The notes below the pieces were generated by a model that searched no databases, had not been told where the DNA came from, and saw only the letters and a program-made list of their open reading frames with translations. Made by a program: the position numbers and the translations under genes. Positions 51,301-59,173 of a stretch of DNA of 62,207 nucleotides are shown in pieces. The stretch's first letter is position 1. Each line of letters begins with the position of its first letter. The stretch is from Chengkuizengella sediminis (lineage in GTDB: Bacteria; Bacillota; Bacilli; Paenibacillales; KCTC-33759): assembly GCF_010078385.1 (NCBI RefSeq), contig NZ_SIJC01000016.1:1-62207 (forward strand), in the 5' to 3' direction.

Positions 51301-51663
51301 ATGGCATATCAAAAACTAGGACGAAACTCTAGTCAACGTAAAGCTTTATTCCGTGATTTAGTAACTGATCTTTTTATTAATGAACGTATTCAAACAACTG
51401 AAGCGAAAGCAAAGGAAGTTCGCTCAATTGCTGAAAAGATGATTACATTAGCTAAAAAGGGAGACCTTCCTGCTCGTCGTCAAGCTGCTGCGTTTGTTCG
51501 TAGAGAGCAAGCTGGCGATCAGGAAGTTCTACAAAAGCTATTTTCTGAATTAGCCACTCGTTACTCTGAGCGCCCAGGTGGATACACTCGCATTCTAAAA
51601 CTTGGACCTCGCAGAGGAGATGCTGCTCCTATGGTTTATTTGGAATTAGTGGATCAGGCGTAA
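51301..51663 (+). CDS. rplQ: 50S ribosomal protein L17
   Basis: L17 is at the tunnel exit rim. It is 120 residues long. [20 protein letters not shown] and [19 protein letters not shown] are conserved. AAGGAGGG precedes the ATG. It ends the alpha operon at a terminator. The genes that usually follow in Bacillus (ecfA1, ecfA2, ecfT) are not here. Confidence 0.97.
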   Translation: MAYQKLGRNSSQRKALFRDLVTDLFINERIQTTEAKAKEVRSIAEKMITLAKKGDLPARRQAAAFVRREQAGDQEVLQKLFSELATRYSERPGGYTRILKLGPRRGDAAPMVYLELVDQA

Positions 51664-51674
51664 AAAACAGAAGT

Positions 51675-51717
51675 AAAAGGGTGGACAGAATTATATTCTG
51701 ATGAAGCCCTTTTTTTC
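51675..51717 (+). terminator. Terminator after rplQ
   Basis: AAAAGGG pairs with GCCCTTTTTTT around an inner CAGAAT/ATTCTG stem, followed by a T run, 12 bases after the rplQ stop. Confidence 0.82.
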
Positions 51718-51729
51718 GTTCCTCTTAGA

Positions 51730-52059
51730 GGAAGTTTAAAAAGTATCACTTTGTCAGCACAGGATGTGCTGATCCTACGTTAGTCACAAGGATGTGACTG
51801 GTTTTAAGTAGGGATCACGCAGTGAATCAAAGTAGCTTAATCGACATCGAATCTTAAGAATGTAGGTCGACTAAAATCACAACACATCCTTGTGTTGAAC
51901 ATCGACATCAGTTCATCCATGAACTGAAAGTCCGGTGCTCATGTAGGTTTACCTACACTGTGCTCCTCCTTCTTAAAGAATCATTCAACCTTCTCGGTGC
52001 TGAAAGCGAGACTTTATAAACCTTGATTTAAAGCTGGAAGTTTTAAAAGTACCAATTTG
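51730..52059. repeat. Cluster of short perfect palindromes bounded by 24-nt direct repeats
   Basis: No gene is present. At least five compact hairpins occur: TCAGCACA/TGTGCTGA (51754-51772), AGTCACA/TGTGACT (51782-51799), CAACACA/TGTGTTG (51880-51897), CAGTTCAT/ATGAACTG (51909-51926) and TGTAGGT/ACCTACA (51942-51957). The first four carry GGA or TCC at the loop. The block is bounded by GGAAGTTT[A/T]AAAAGTA copies at 51730-51753 and 52036-52059 (about 21 of 24 identical), with a further partial copy at 52065-52080. Confidence 0.8.
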
Positions 52060-52090
52060 ATTATGTTTTAAAAGTATCACCGGAGGTATT

Positions 52091-52864
52091 ATGCGGAACA
52101 TTTGTATGATTGTAAGTTATGATGGAACATCTTATAGCGGGTTTCAAACACAAATTAACCAAAAAACAATACAAGATGTCATTGAAGAAAAGCTTCAAAG
52201 GATTACAGGAGAGAATATTAAAATTATTAGCTCTGGGCGTACCGATTCAGGTGTTCACGCAAGAGCTCAAGTTTTTAACTTTCAAACAAATTCGTCCATC
52301 CCATCAAAACGATGGTGTTTGGCAATCAATGATTGGTTACCTAAGGATATCATTGCCCGTGCAGCATTTGATGTGCCTCTTGACTTTCATGCAAGAAAAT
52401 ATGCAAAATCAAAAACGTATGTATACTCCATTAATAACCATCGGTATAAGGACGTTTTTAGACAAAAATATCAATTACATTACCCTAGAAAACTTAATGT
52501 AAAAGAGATGAAGACAGCCTTAGAAGCGATTGTAGGGGAGCATGATTTTACATCTTTTTGTTCTTTAAAATCAGATAAAACTTCACATATAAGGACAATT
52601 CATCAAGCTACTCTAGAGGAGCACAAACACTCAGATCTAGAACATAGAATTGATATTAAGATTTCGGGCAGTGGCTTTTTACGTCAGATGGTTCGAATCA
52701 TTGTAGGTACATTATTAGAAATTGGGGCAGGAAAAAAGAAAAGTGAAGATATGATAATCATATTAAATGCAAAAAATCGATTAAAGGCAGGTCCTACTGC
52801 TTTACCAGATGGATTGACTTTATGGGAAGTTCAATATGATTGCATTGATAAGAAAATGTTGTAA
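52091..52864 (+). CDS. truA: tRNA pseudouridine(38-40) synthase TruA
   Basis: TruA converts uridines 38-40 of the tRNA anticodon arm to pseudouridine. The catalytic aspartate is D52 in GRTDSGVHA (49-57). SGSGFLRQMVRIIVGTL near residues 197-213 is the second conserved block. It is 257 residues long. CGGAGG precedes the ATG. It is separated from rplQ by the palindrome cluster, whose last partial repeat ends 10 bases before the start codon. Confidence 0.95.
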   Translation: MRNICMIVSYDGTSYSGFQTQINQKTIQDVIEEKLQRITGENIKIISSGRTDSGVHARAQVFNFQTNSSIPSKRWCLAINDWLPKDIIARAAFDVPLDFHARKYAKSKTYVYSINNHRYKDVFRQKYQLHYPRKLNVKEMKTALEAIVGEHDFTSFCSLKSDKTSHIRTIHQATLEEHKHSDLEHRIDIKISGSGFLRQMVRIIVGTLLEIGAGKKKSEDMIIILNAKNRLKAGPTALPDGLTLWEVQYDCIDKKML

Positions 52865-52879
52865 AAAATAATATTCTTC

Positions 52880-52908
52880 TTGATTCTGCACTTATAATAT
52901 AGTATAGT
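52880..52908 (+). promoter_or_regulatory. Promoter of rplM-rpsI
   Basis: TTGATT (52880-52885) and TATAGT (52903-52908) are 17 bp apart. Confidence 0.65.
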
Positions 52909-52909
52909 G

Positions 52910-52970
52910 ATTATTGGTGTTCTTTAGCTGGCATCCCACGCCCCGAGTTAAAGAATGACCTCAATTATAA
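52910..52970 (+). promoter_or_regulatory. Probable L13 leader RNA
   Basis: A 10-bp stem TTCTTTAGCT (52920-52929) with AGTTAAAGAA (52946-52955) encloses GGCATCCCACGCCCCG. Position and layout fit the L13-type autoregulatory leader known in Bacillales. I assign it from position and structure, not from an alignment. Confidence 0.65.
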
Positions 52971-53053
52971 ATTTAAATGAAATATAAATGAATAGATTTC
53001 ATTGTTTAAATAGTGATTTAGTTACTGTTTTAACAATTAAAGGAGGATATACA

Positions 53054-53491
53054 GTGCGTACTACTTATATGGCGAAGCCAAATGAAATTGAACGTAAATG
53101 GTTCATCATTGATGCGACTGGTAAAACATTAGGACGTTTAGCGAGTGAAGCAGCAACTCTTATTCGCGGTAAACATAAACCTCAATTTACACCGCATTTA
53201 GATACAGGTGATTTTGTTATCATCATCAATGCAGAAAAAATCGTATTAACAGGTAAAAAATTAACGGACAAGAAGTATTACCGTCACTCTATGCATCCAG
53301 GTGGATTAAAAGTAACAACAGCTGGAGAAATGTTAGAGAAAAAACCTGAAAAGATGATGGAACTTGCAGTACATGGCATGTTACCTAAAAATCGTTTAGG
53401 TGAAAAAATGAAGTTAAAATTAAAGGTTTATGCTGGAAGCGAACATCCGCATGAAGCTCAACAACCTGAAGTTTATGAACTACGAGGATAA
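53054..53491 (+). CDS. rplM: 50S ribosomal protein L13
   Basis: L13 is an early-assembly large-subunit protein. It is 145 residues long. The GTG at 53054 gives [20 protein letters not shown], aligning with orthologues, and follows AGGAGG. The upstream frame to 52988 runs through the leader and is rejected. [20 protein letters not shown] and the C-terminal [17 protein letters not shown] are conserved. It forms an operon with rpsI. Confidence 0.96.
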   Translation: MRTTYMAKPNEIERKWFIIDATGKTLGRLASEAATLIRGKHKPQFTPHLDTGDFVIIINAEKIVLTGKKLTDKKYYRHSMHPGGLKVTTAGEMLEKKPEKMMELAVHGMLPKNRLGEKMKLKLKVYAGSEHPHEAQQPEVYELRG

Positions 53492-53511
53492 TATAAAGGG
53501 AGGTTAGATTC

Positions 53512-53904
53512 GTGGCACAAGTACAATACTACGGAACAGGTCGACGTAAAAATTCTGTTGCACGTGTTCGTTTAGTTCCTGGTGAGGGACGTATAATCAT
53601 TAATAATGAAGATATCAATCAATATTTTGGTTTAGAAACTTTAAAATTAATCGTAAAACAACCATTAAATTTAACTGAAACACTTGGTAATTATGATGTT
53701 TTAGTTAACACTCATGGTGGTGGTTATTCTGGTCAAGCTGGAGCAATTCGTCATGGAATTTCTCGTGCATTATTAAAAGTTGATCCTGAATATCGTTCTG
53801 AACTTAAAAAAGCTGGGTTCTTAACACGTGACCCACGTATGAAGGAACGTAAGAAGTATGGATTAAAAGCAGCACGTCGTGCTCCACAATTCTCAAAACG
53901 TTAA
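53512..53904 (+). CDS. rpsI: 30S ribosomal protein S9
   Basis: S9 reaches the P-site tRNA with its C-terminal tail. It is 130 residues long. [19 protein letters not shown] and the invariant terminal RRAPQFSKR are present. The GTG start follows GGGAGG. It is followed by a strong terminator. Confidence 0.97.
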   Translation: MAQVQYYGTGRRKNSVARVRLVPGEGRIIINNEDINQYFGLETLKLIVKQPLNLTETLGNYDVLVNTHGGGYSGQAGAIRHGISRALLKVDPEYRSELKKAGFLTRDPRMKERKKYGLKAARRAPQFSKR

Positions 53905-53920
53905 TATTATTTCAAATAAA

Positions 53921-53954
53921 AAACCAGTGTTGTTTTTACAACACTGGTTTTTTT
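53921..53954 (+). terminator. Terminator after rpsI
   Basis: The 13-bp stem AAACCAGTGTTGT (53921-53933) pairs with ACAACACTGGTTT (53938-53950), with a 4-nt loop and T7. Confidence 0.93.
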
Positions 53955-54010
53955 GCACTTTAATTTTTAATAAGAAAAGTAACAATGTAAACCGACTCTC
54001 ATTTATTATA

Positions 54011-54120
54011 CTGTCGCGTCCATGTGATCATCGATGGATCAGCACGTCCTGAACACGGTCAATCATTAGTTACTACATCCTTCTGGAAACTCCGACATCA
54101 GTTCACCCACGAATCTGGAT
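54011..54120. repeat. Degenerate copy of palindrome-family repeat
   Basis: GATCAGCACGTCCTG (54037-54051) matches the complement of 51760-51774 at 14 of 15 positions. GACATCAGTTCACCCACGAA (54094-54113) matches 51904-51923 at 18 of 20. The arms of the hairpins have decayed, so this looks like an older copy of the rplQ-truA element. Confidence 0.65.
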
Positions 54121-54162
54121 ACTTTCCCTCTGTCTTTGTCTTTGAGGCTCGCCAATCGGCGA
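54121..54162 (+). repeat. 42-bp dispersed repeat, copy B
   Basis: It matches the reverse complement of 555-596 at about 35 of 42 positions. Its right end is TCGCC-AATC-GGCGA (54149-54162), followed by T8 (54163-54170), so this copy ends in a minimal terminator-like hairpin. Confidence 0.7.
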
Positions 54163-54316
54163 TTTTTTTTATGTTTTTTGTTTTATTGATGAATTTCAGT
54201 TTTCATACCATTAATCAATTCAGATGCATACTATATATTTCATATGTGATTTTATGGGTATATTTCCTATTTTAAATCAATTTTATTACTTAAGGAATTT
54301 TATTTATAAAAAAATA
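54163..54316. other. AT-rich spacer before cysH promoter
   Basis: Apart from the T8 run at its left edge, I see no gene or clear signal here. Confidence 0.6.
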
Positions 54317-54344
54317 TTGACATTCTATATAAAATTTTTATAAT
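54317..54344 (+). promoter_or_regulatory. SigA-type promoter of cysH-sat
   Basis: Perfect TTGACA (54317-54322) and TATAAT (54339-54344) are 16 bp apart. The leader is only ~55 nt, too short for an S-box riboswitch. TTGGAATTAAT (54378-54388) lies in the leader and may be half of an operator. Confidence 0.75.
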
Positions 54345-54406
54345 TAAAAGATAAGTTAATAATTCATATCGATTTACTTGGAATTAATAAATGGAGGTTC
54401 ATTTTA

Positions 54407-55102
54407 ATGAATTTACTGGAGAAGGAATCATTAATAGAAAAAGCAAGTATAGAATTTGAAGAAAAAACACCACATGAGTTAATAAAATATGCAGCAGAAA
54501 CATTCCCAAGCATCACTTTAGCGAGTAGCTTTGGTGCTGAGGATGTTGTATTGGTTGACATGTTATACAAAACAAATCCTGAAGTAGATATTTTTTATTT
54601 AGATACGGATTTTCATTTTAAAGAAACTTACGAGACAATTGAAAAAATTAAAGAGCGTTATGAGGGAATTAAACTAGTACGAGTTCAACCAGAAATAACA
54701 CCTGAAGAGCAAGTTGAACAGTATGGTGAAAAACTTTGGGAAACAAGTCCAGATAAATGCTGTGACATTAGGAAAGTTCAGCCTTTAACTAATATTTTAG
54801 GGAAGTACGATGCATGGATTACAGGGATTCGGAGAGATCAAGCTCCTACTAGAGCCAACTCTAAAAAGGTAGAGTATGATAACAAGTTTGGATTAGTTAA
54901 GTTTAATCCATTAGCAAGCTGGACAACTGAAGATGTTTGGAGTTATATTCGTGAAAATGATGTGATTTATAATCCTTTACATGATCAAAACTATCCGAGC
55001 ATCGGGTGTTTGTATTGTACTCGTCAGGTTCAACCAGGTGAAGATCCAAGAGCGGGGCGTTGGTCAGATACAAGTAAAACGGAGTGCGGTTTACACAAGT
55101 AA
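54407..55102 (+). CDS. cysH: Phosphoadenylyl-/adenylyl-sulfate reductase
   Basis: CysH reduces activated sulfate (APS or PAPS) to sulfite with thioredoxin. The adenylyl-binding PP-loop-like SSFGAEDVVLVDM lies near 40-52. CC at 118-119 plus CLYC at 201-204 make the [4Fe-4S] cysteine set that marks the APS-reducing type. The catalytic ECGLH tail has C227. It is 231 residues long. GGAGG precedes the ATG. It is followed by sat. No cysC (APS kinase) is present, consistent with direct APS reduction. No sulfate permease or sulfite reductase genes are nearby. Confidence 0.94.
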   Translation: MNLLEKESLIEKASIEFEEKTPHELIKYAAETFPSITLASSFGAEDVVLVDMLYKTNPEVDIFYLDTDFHFKETYETIEKIKERYEGIKLVRVQPEITPEEQVEQYGEKLWETSPDKCCDIRKVQPLTNILGKYDAWITGIRRDQAPTRANSKKVEYDNKFGLVKFNPLASWTTEDVWSYIRENDVIYNPLHDQNYPSIGCLYCTRQVQPGEDPRAGRWSDTSKTECGLHK

Positions 55103-55133
55103 TACAAAAATAAATCTTAAGGAGAGCTGTTAA

Positions 55134-56309
55134 ATGACGATTAATGCTCATGGAGGCGAACTAATCAATCGCTTGGTTACAGGGCAAGAAAGAGAAGACT
55201 TGTTAAAACTTGTTCCTTTATTACCCCAAATTAAAGTAAATACCTGGGCAATATCTGATATTGACCTTATCGGTGTAGGAGCATTTTCTCCTTTAACTGG
55301 ATTTTTTAACGAAGACGATTACAAATCTGTTGTTGAAAACATGCGTCTAGCTAATGGTACAGTATGGAGTATACCTATCACATTAGGTGTGGATAAAGAA
55401 ATTGTAGGACATTTAGAAATTGGAAAACAAGCTGCTTTGATAGGAGAGCAAGATGGTATTCCTTATGCTGTTATTCAAATAGAAAGTATTTATGATGTTG
55501 ATCAATCTTTAGAAGCAGAAAAAGTGTTTAAGACAAGTGAAAATGAACATCCAGGTGTACAAAAATTATATACAAAATCGTCTACTTATGTAGGGGGAGC
55601 AATACAGGTATTAAATAGACCACAGCCAGAAAAATTTAATGAATTTTATTTTGATCCTGTTCAAACTAGAGCTCTTTTTGAACAAAAAGGTTGGAAAACT
55701 GTATGTGGATTTCAAACAAGAAACCCTGTACACCGCGCACATGAATATATTCAAAAAAGTGCAATGGAAATTGTAGACGGTTTGTTTTTAAACCCATTAG
55801 TTGGAGAAACAAAATCGGATGATATTTCCGCAGATGTACGTATGAAAAGTTATCTTGTTTTACTGGAAAACTACTACCCGCAAGATCGAGTCCATTTGGG
55901 TGTATTCCCTGCTGCAATGAGATATGCAGGACCTAGAGAGGCGATTTTCCATGCACTTGTACGAAAAAATTACGGTTGTACACATTTTATAGTGGGTAGA
56001 GATCATGCAGGTGTTGGGGATTATTATGGTACCTATGAAGCGCAGGCGATTTTTAGTCAATTTACAGGCGAAGAGATTGGAATTACCCCACTCTTTTTTG
56101 AACATAGTTTTTATTGTAAAAAATGTGGCAATATGGCTTCAAGTAAAACTTGTCCACATGACAAATCAGAACATCTTCATTTATCAGGTACAAAGGTAAG
56201 AGCGATGTTAAGAGAAGGGAATTGTCCTCCTCCAGAGTTTTCTCGACCGGAGGTTGCAAAAGTATTAATTGAGGGCATGTCAGAAAACAACTTAGTTTCT
56301 TCGAAATAA
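55134..56309 (+). CDS. sat: Sulfate adenylyltransferase (ATP sulfurylase)
   Basis: Sat makes APS from sulfate and ATP, the substrate for the CysH just upstream. The ATP-binding [10 protein letters not shown] motif is at 194-203 and GRDHAGVG near 287. A small C-terminal zinc-type cluster is present (YCKKCGN and [10 protein letters not shown]), followed by [11 protein letters not shown]. It is 391 residues long, typical of the monofunctional dissimilatory-like/Bacillus Sat. AAGGAGAG precedes the ATG. It ends upstream of a terminator that overlaps the cwlD start region. Confidence 0.95.
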   Translation: MTINAHGGELINRLVTGQEREDLLKLVPLLPQIKVNTWAISDIDLIGVGAFSPLTGFFNEDDYKSVVENMRLANGTVWSIPITLGVDKEIVGHLEIGKQAALIGEQDGIPYAVIQIESIYDVDQSLEAEKVFKTSENEHPGVQKLYTKSSTYVGGAIQVLNRPQPEKFNEFYFDPVQTRALFEQKGWKTVCGFQTRNPVHRAHEYIQKSAMEIVDGLFLNPLVGETKSDDISADVRMKSYLVLLENYYPQDRVHLGVFPAAMRYAGPREAIFHALVRKNYGCTHFIVGRDHAGVGDYYGTYEAQAIFSQFTGEEIGITPLFFEHSFYCKKCGNMASSKTCPHDKSEHLHLSGTKVRAMLREGNCPPPEFSRPEVAKVLIEGMSENNLVSSK

Positions 56310-56378
56310 CACTACTAATCAAAAAACAAAAACATGAACTAGACATAAATAACATGTTTACTTCATGTAATATTTGTC

Positions 56379-56427
56379 CACCCTACTCCATATAGATATA
56401 TAAGTCATATGGAGTGGGGTGTTTTTT
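56379..56427 (+). terminator. Terminator after sat, overlapping the cwlD ribosome binding site
   Basis: A 15-bp stem is formed by CACCCTACTCCATAT (56379-56393) and ATATGGAGTGGGGTG (56407-56421), one G-U pair, 13-nt loop. T6 (56422-56427) abuts the cwlD ATG. The GGAG/GGGG ribosome binding site of cwlD is inside the 3' arm. Confidence 0.85.
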
Positions 56428-57159
56428 ATGTTTAAGGGAAAAATAAGAGAAGTGATAAGGGACCTAAGAATATCGAAATTGTTTTTCATATTGTTATTAT
56501 TAGTAATAACAATTTCAATTTTATACAAAAGTTATCCAAAGGTTCTGACATGGACTGGAAGTTCATCTTCTTTATCAGGTCAGACTATTGCAATTGACCC
56601 AGGGCATGGGGGGTTTGATGTAGGTGCCGTTAGTAAAGATGGATCATTGCTTGAAAAGACGGTAAACTTAAGTATTTCATTGTATTTAAGGGATTATTTG
56701 CAAGAAGCAGGTGCATTTGTGATCATGACAAGAGAAACAGATGCAGACTTAAAGGGAAATGCCACAAAAAATAAAAAGAGGATAGATTTTAATAACAGAT
56801 TAAAATTGATTAACGAAAGTGATGCGAATTTATTAGTTAGTATTCATTTAAATAGTATTCCATCCAGTCAATGGTATGGGGCTCAAACTTTCTATCATTC
56901 AAAATCAGAAGAAAGTCAGAGATTGGCTAAATTGCTTCAAGATGAGTTTAAAACTAACTTAAATACCACACGTGAAGTATTAACGAAAGATGTATTAATT
57001 ATGTTAAAAAGTACGAACATAACATCTGCATTGGTGGAAGCAGGTTTTTTATCTAATCCAGAAGAATTAGAGCTTTTAAAGAGTAAAGAATATCAGCTTA
57101 AAGTTGCGGAGTCAATATATCATGCGATTCTTCGATATTATGATGGGGATCAGGTATAG
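56428..57159 (+). CDS. cwlD: N-acetylmuramoyl-L-alanine amidase CwlD
   Basis: CwlD cleaves the peptide side chain from muramic acid during spore cortex synthesis, the first step of muramic-delta-lactam formation needed for germination. One N-terminal signal/anchor helix (~residues 17-34) is followed by the Amidase_3 domain with AIDPGHGGFDVGAV, EKTVNLSISL, VSIHLNS and LVEAGFLSN, giving the zinc ligands and catalytic Glu. The start is at ATG 56428 (243 residues). A GTG at 56419 lies inside the ribosome binding site. Its partner activity, a PdaA deacetylase, is not in this window. Confidence 0.93.
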   Translation: MFKGKIREVIRDLRISKLFFILLLLVITISILYKSYPKVLTWTGSSSSLSGQTIAIDPGHGGFDVGAVSKDGSLLEKTVNLSISLYLRDYLQEAGAFVIMTRETDADLKGNATKNKKRIDFNNRLKLINESDANLLVSIHLNSIPSSQWYGAQTFYHSKSEESQRLAKLLQDEFKTNLNTTREVLTKDVLIMLKSTNITSALVEAGFLSNPEELELLKSKEYQLKVAESIYHAILRYYDGDQV

Positions 57160-57182
57160 TAACATATAGAATTTATATCTTA

Positions 57183-57191
57183 TGTTATAAT
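57183..57191 (+). promoter_or_regulatory. Candidate extended -10 promoter of salA
   Basis: TGTTATAAT (57183-57191) matches the extended -10, TGN-TATAAT. The -35 is weak. Confidence 0.45.
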
Positions 57192-57240
57192 AAAACACAT
57201 AAATACATATTACATATGAGAAGAGTAGGGGCGTGTAGAG

Positions 57241-58344
57241 ATGATTACAAGAGAACGTGTATTTGAATTGTTAAAGAAAGTTAAAGAACCCGAATTAAAT
57301 CAAAGTTTAGTCAGCCTAAATTTAGTTCGTGATCTCATGATAAGAGAACAATCTATTAACCTTACAGTTGCACTCTCAAATAAAGAAGACGCAACAGTAC
57401 AGAAAATTGAAACAGAGATAAAAGAGCTATTAAGTGTTTTAACAGAGGGACAAGTACATATACGTTTTAGAGAAATGACAGATTTTGAAAGAAAAGAAGT
57501 TCAAAATAAGTTATCTGGCAAACCAAACGAAACGCCAAAACAAGCACCTAAACCACATACACAACCAATCTCGGCTGCAGTATTGAATGAGGATGCAGAT
57601 GTAGAGTTCATTGCTATTGCTAGTGGTAAGGGTGGGGTTGGAAAATCAACAGTTACAGTAAATTTAGCGGTTGCACTCGCTAGAAAAGGTAAAAAAGTAG
57701 GTATTATTGATGCAGATATATATGGATTTAGTATTCCAGATATGATGGGAATTGAGAACCGACCAGAAGTGCAAGGAAACACAGTCATTCCTGTGGAGCG
57801 TCATGGAGTAAAGGTCATTTCAATGGGATTTTTTGTAGAAGACAATGCTCCTGTTATTTGGAGAGGTCCAATGTTGGGGAAAATGTTAAAGAATTTTTTC
57901 TCAGAGGTGCAATGGGGAGACTTAGATTACATGTTGTTAGACCTCCCTCCTGGCACAGGTGATGTAGCTTTGGATGTACATCAAATGATACCGCAAAGTA
58001 AAGAAGTTATTGTGACTACACCACATGCTACGGCGTCTTTTGTTGCAGCAAGAGCTGGTTCTATGGCTATAAATACTAATCATGAGATTTTAGGTGTAGT
58101 TGAAAACATGTCTTATTATCAATGCGGAAAGTGCGGGGAAAAGGATTATGTGTATGGAAAAGGTGGAGGCGCTAAATTAGCGGAGGAATTACATACTGAT
58201 TTGTTAGCCCAAATTCCTTTAGGAGCACCTGATAATCATCCGCAGGAGCCAGATTTTTCCCCATCTGTTTATAAAGAAGAAACTGATATAGGTAGAACAT
58301 ATTTAGAAGTAGCTGACAGTATAATTAACCGTACAAAAAGGTAA
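57241..58344 (+). CDS. salA: Mrp/ApbC-type P-loop ATPase (SalA)
   Basis: This is a Mrp/NBP35-family deviant-Walker ATPase. Homologues act as Fe-S carrier proteins. The Bacillus orthologue at this position, SalA, also affects transcription of scoC. A DUF59-like N-terminal domain (~1-85) is followed by the P-loop GKGGVGKS (129-136) and the C-terminal YYQCGKCGEKD CxxC that binds the cluster. It is 367 residues long. The ATG at 57241 has GTAGGGGCG upstream. gerD follows convergently. Confidence 0.9.
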   Translation: MITRERVFELLKKVKEPELNQSLVSLNLVRDLMIREQSINLTVALSNKEDATVQKIETEIKELLSVLTEGQVHIRFREMTDFERKEVQNKLSGKPNETPKQAPKPHTQPISAAVLNEDADVEFIAIASGKGGVGKSTVTVNLAVALARKGKKVGIIDADIYGFSIPDMMGIENRPEVQGNTVIPVERHGVKVISMGFFVEDNAPVIWRGPMLGKMLKNFFSEVQWGDLDYMLLDLPPGTGDVALDVHQMIPQSKEVIVTTPHATASFVAARAGSMAINTNHEILGVVENMSYYQCGKCGEKDYVYGKGGGAKLAEELHTDLLAQIPLGAPDNHPQEPDFSPSVYKEETDIGRTYLEVADSIINRTKR

Positions 58345-58353
58345 CTCATACTT

Positions 58354-58387
58354 AAAAAAGAAGAGGGTGTTATTCCTCTTCTTTTTT
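58354..58387. terminator. Bidirectional terminator between salA and gerD
   Basis: AAAAAAGAAGAGG (58354-58366) pairs with CCTCTTCTTTTTT (58375-58387), loop 8 nt. It overlaps the gerD 3' end, so on the minus strand it acts within the last codons and stop region. Confidence 0.8.
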
Positions 58388-58975
58388 CTTTTCTTCTTTT
58401 GGTTTACTTTCTTCCTCCATTGCTTTTTTTAACAAGTCCATTAATTCTACCCTGAATAATGGACTATTTAATGCATCTTGCATGATCGCCATAGTTTGTT
58501 TCCTGTATTCTTTACCTTTCATGATTTCAAATATCATATCTTTATATTCGGGGTCTTTCATAACTTCAAGTAACTGAGTCTGATATTCAGGATCCTTTAA
58601 AAGTTCTTTATGAATATCTTTGTTTTGTTCTTGTATGGTTTTAGCAAACTCTCCAGCAAACTTTGGATCTTTTTTCATCATGTCTTCAAAGTACTTAGGG
58701 AAACTAGGGTCAGTAAATAATAGTTTTACTGCTCCTTTTATCTCTTCACTTTGTTGTTTTGGTAAGTTTTGTAACATCTTTGGACCGTTTTTATTATCAT
58801 CTTTTTCTAAAGCTTCCGTTATTATTTTCTTACCATCTTCAGATTGAAGTATATCCAAGACCATAGATTTAGTATCTTTATAGGCCTGTGTTCCTCCGGA
58901 AGATTCATCAGAACCACAACTAGTTGCAAGACAAATAAGAAGGATGAAAAGTAGAATTTTAATAAGTTTCACCAT
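58370..58975 (-). CDS. gerD: Spore germination lipoprotein GerD
   Basis: GerD is the inner-membrane-anchored lipoprotein needed to cluster germinant receptors in the spore. It has a signal peptide with lipobox LATSC (C20). It is rich in charged helical segments (DPEYQTQLLEVMKDPEYKDM), as in known GerD trimers, with an acidic/lysine-rich tail. It is 201 residues long. GGAGG lies ~12 bases upstream of the ATG. Synteny between salA and kbaA, on the opposite strand, supports the call. Confidence 0.93.
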   Translation of the reverse strand: MVKLIKILLFILLICLATSCGSDESSGGTQAYKDTKSMVLDILQSEDGKKIITEALEKDDNKNGPKMLQNLPKQQSEEIKGAVKLLFTDPSFPKYFEDMMKKDPKFAGEFAKTIQEQNKDIHKELLKDPEYQTQLLEVMKDPEYKDMIFEIMKGKEYRKQTMAIMQDALNSPLFRVELMDLLKKAMEEESKPKEEKKKEEE

Positions 58976-59092
58976 TTTGTTTGTTATACCTCCTTCATCT
59001 TTAATATCAAAGATAATGACATCAGGGTGTTAGCATGTTTAATATAGGTGATTTATATTATGTGAATTTCTACGTAACTTTATGATTTTTAG

Positions 59093-59122
59093 TTGGCATT
59101 TTTGAATTTAGGTTGGTACAAT
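59093..59122 (+). promoter_or_regulatory. Candidate kbaA promoter
   Basis: TTGGCA (59093-59098) is 18 bp from TACAAT (59117-59122). Confidence 0.45.
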
Positions 59123-59173
59123 AGCTAGGATAAGATTGAAATATTCACGATTCTTATACTTGAGGTGAAATGA

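Noticed and set aside
51754-51957. CRISPR array interpretation of the palindrome cluster
   Set aside because: The hairpins differ in sequence and spacing, so there is no constant repeat with uniform spacers, and no cas genes are nearby.
52119-52502. A 127-codon out-of-frame reading inside truA
   Set aside because: The truA frame carries the catalytic GRTDSGVHA motif and full family conservation. The overlapping frame is a shadow.
54024-54275. An 83-codon reading frame in the rpsI-cysH gap
   Set aside because: It spans the decayed palindromes, the 42-bp repeat and a T8 tract. Its composition is atypical and it has no ribosome binding site.
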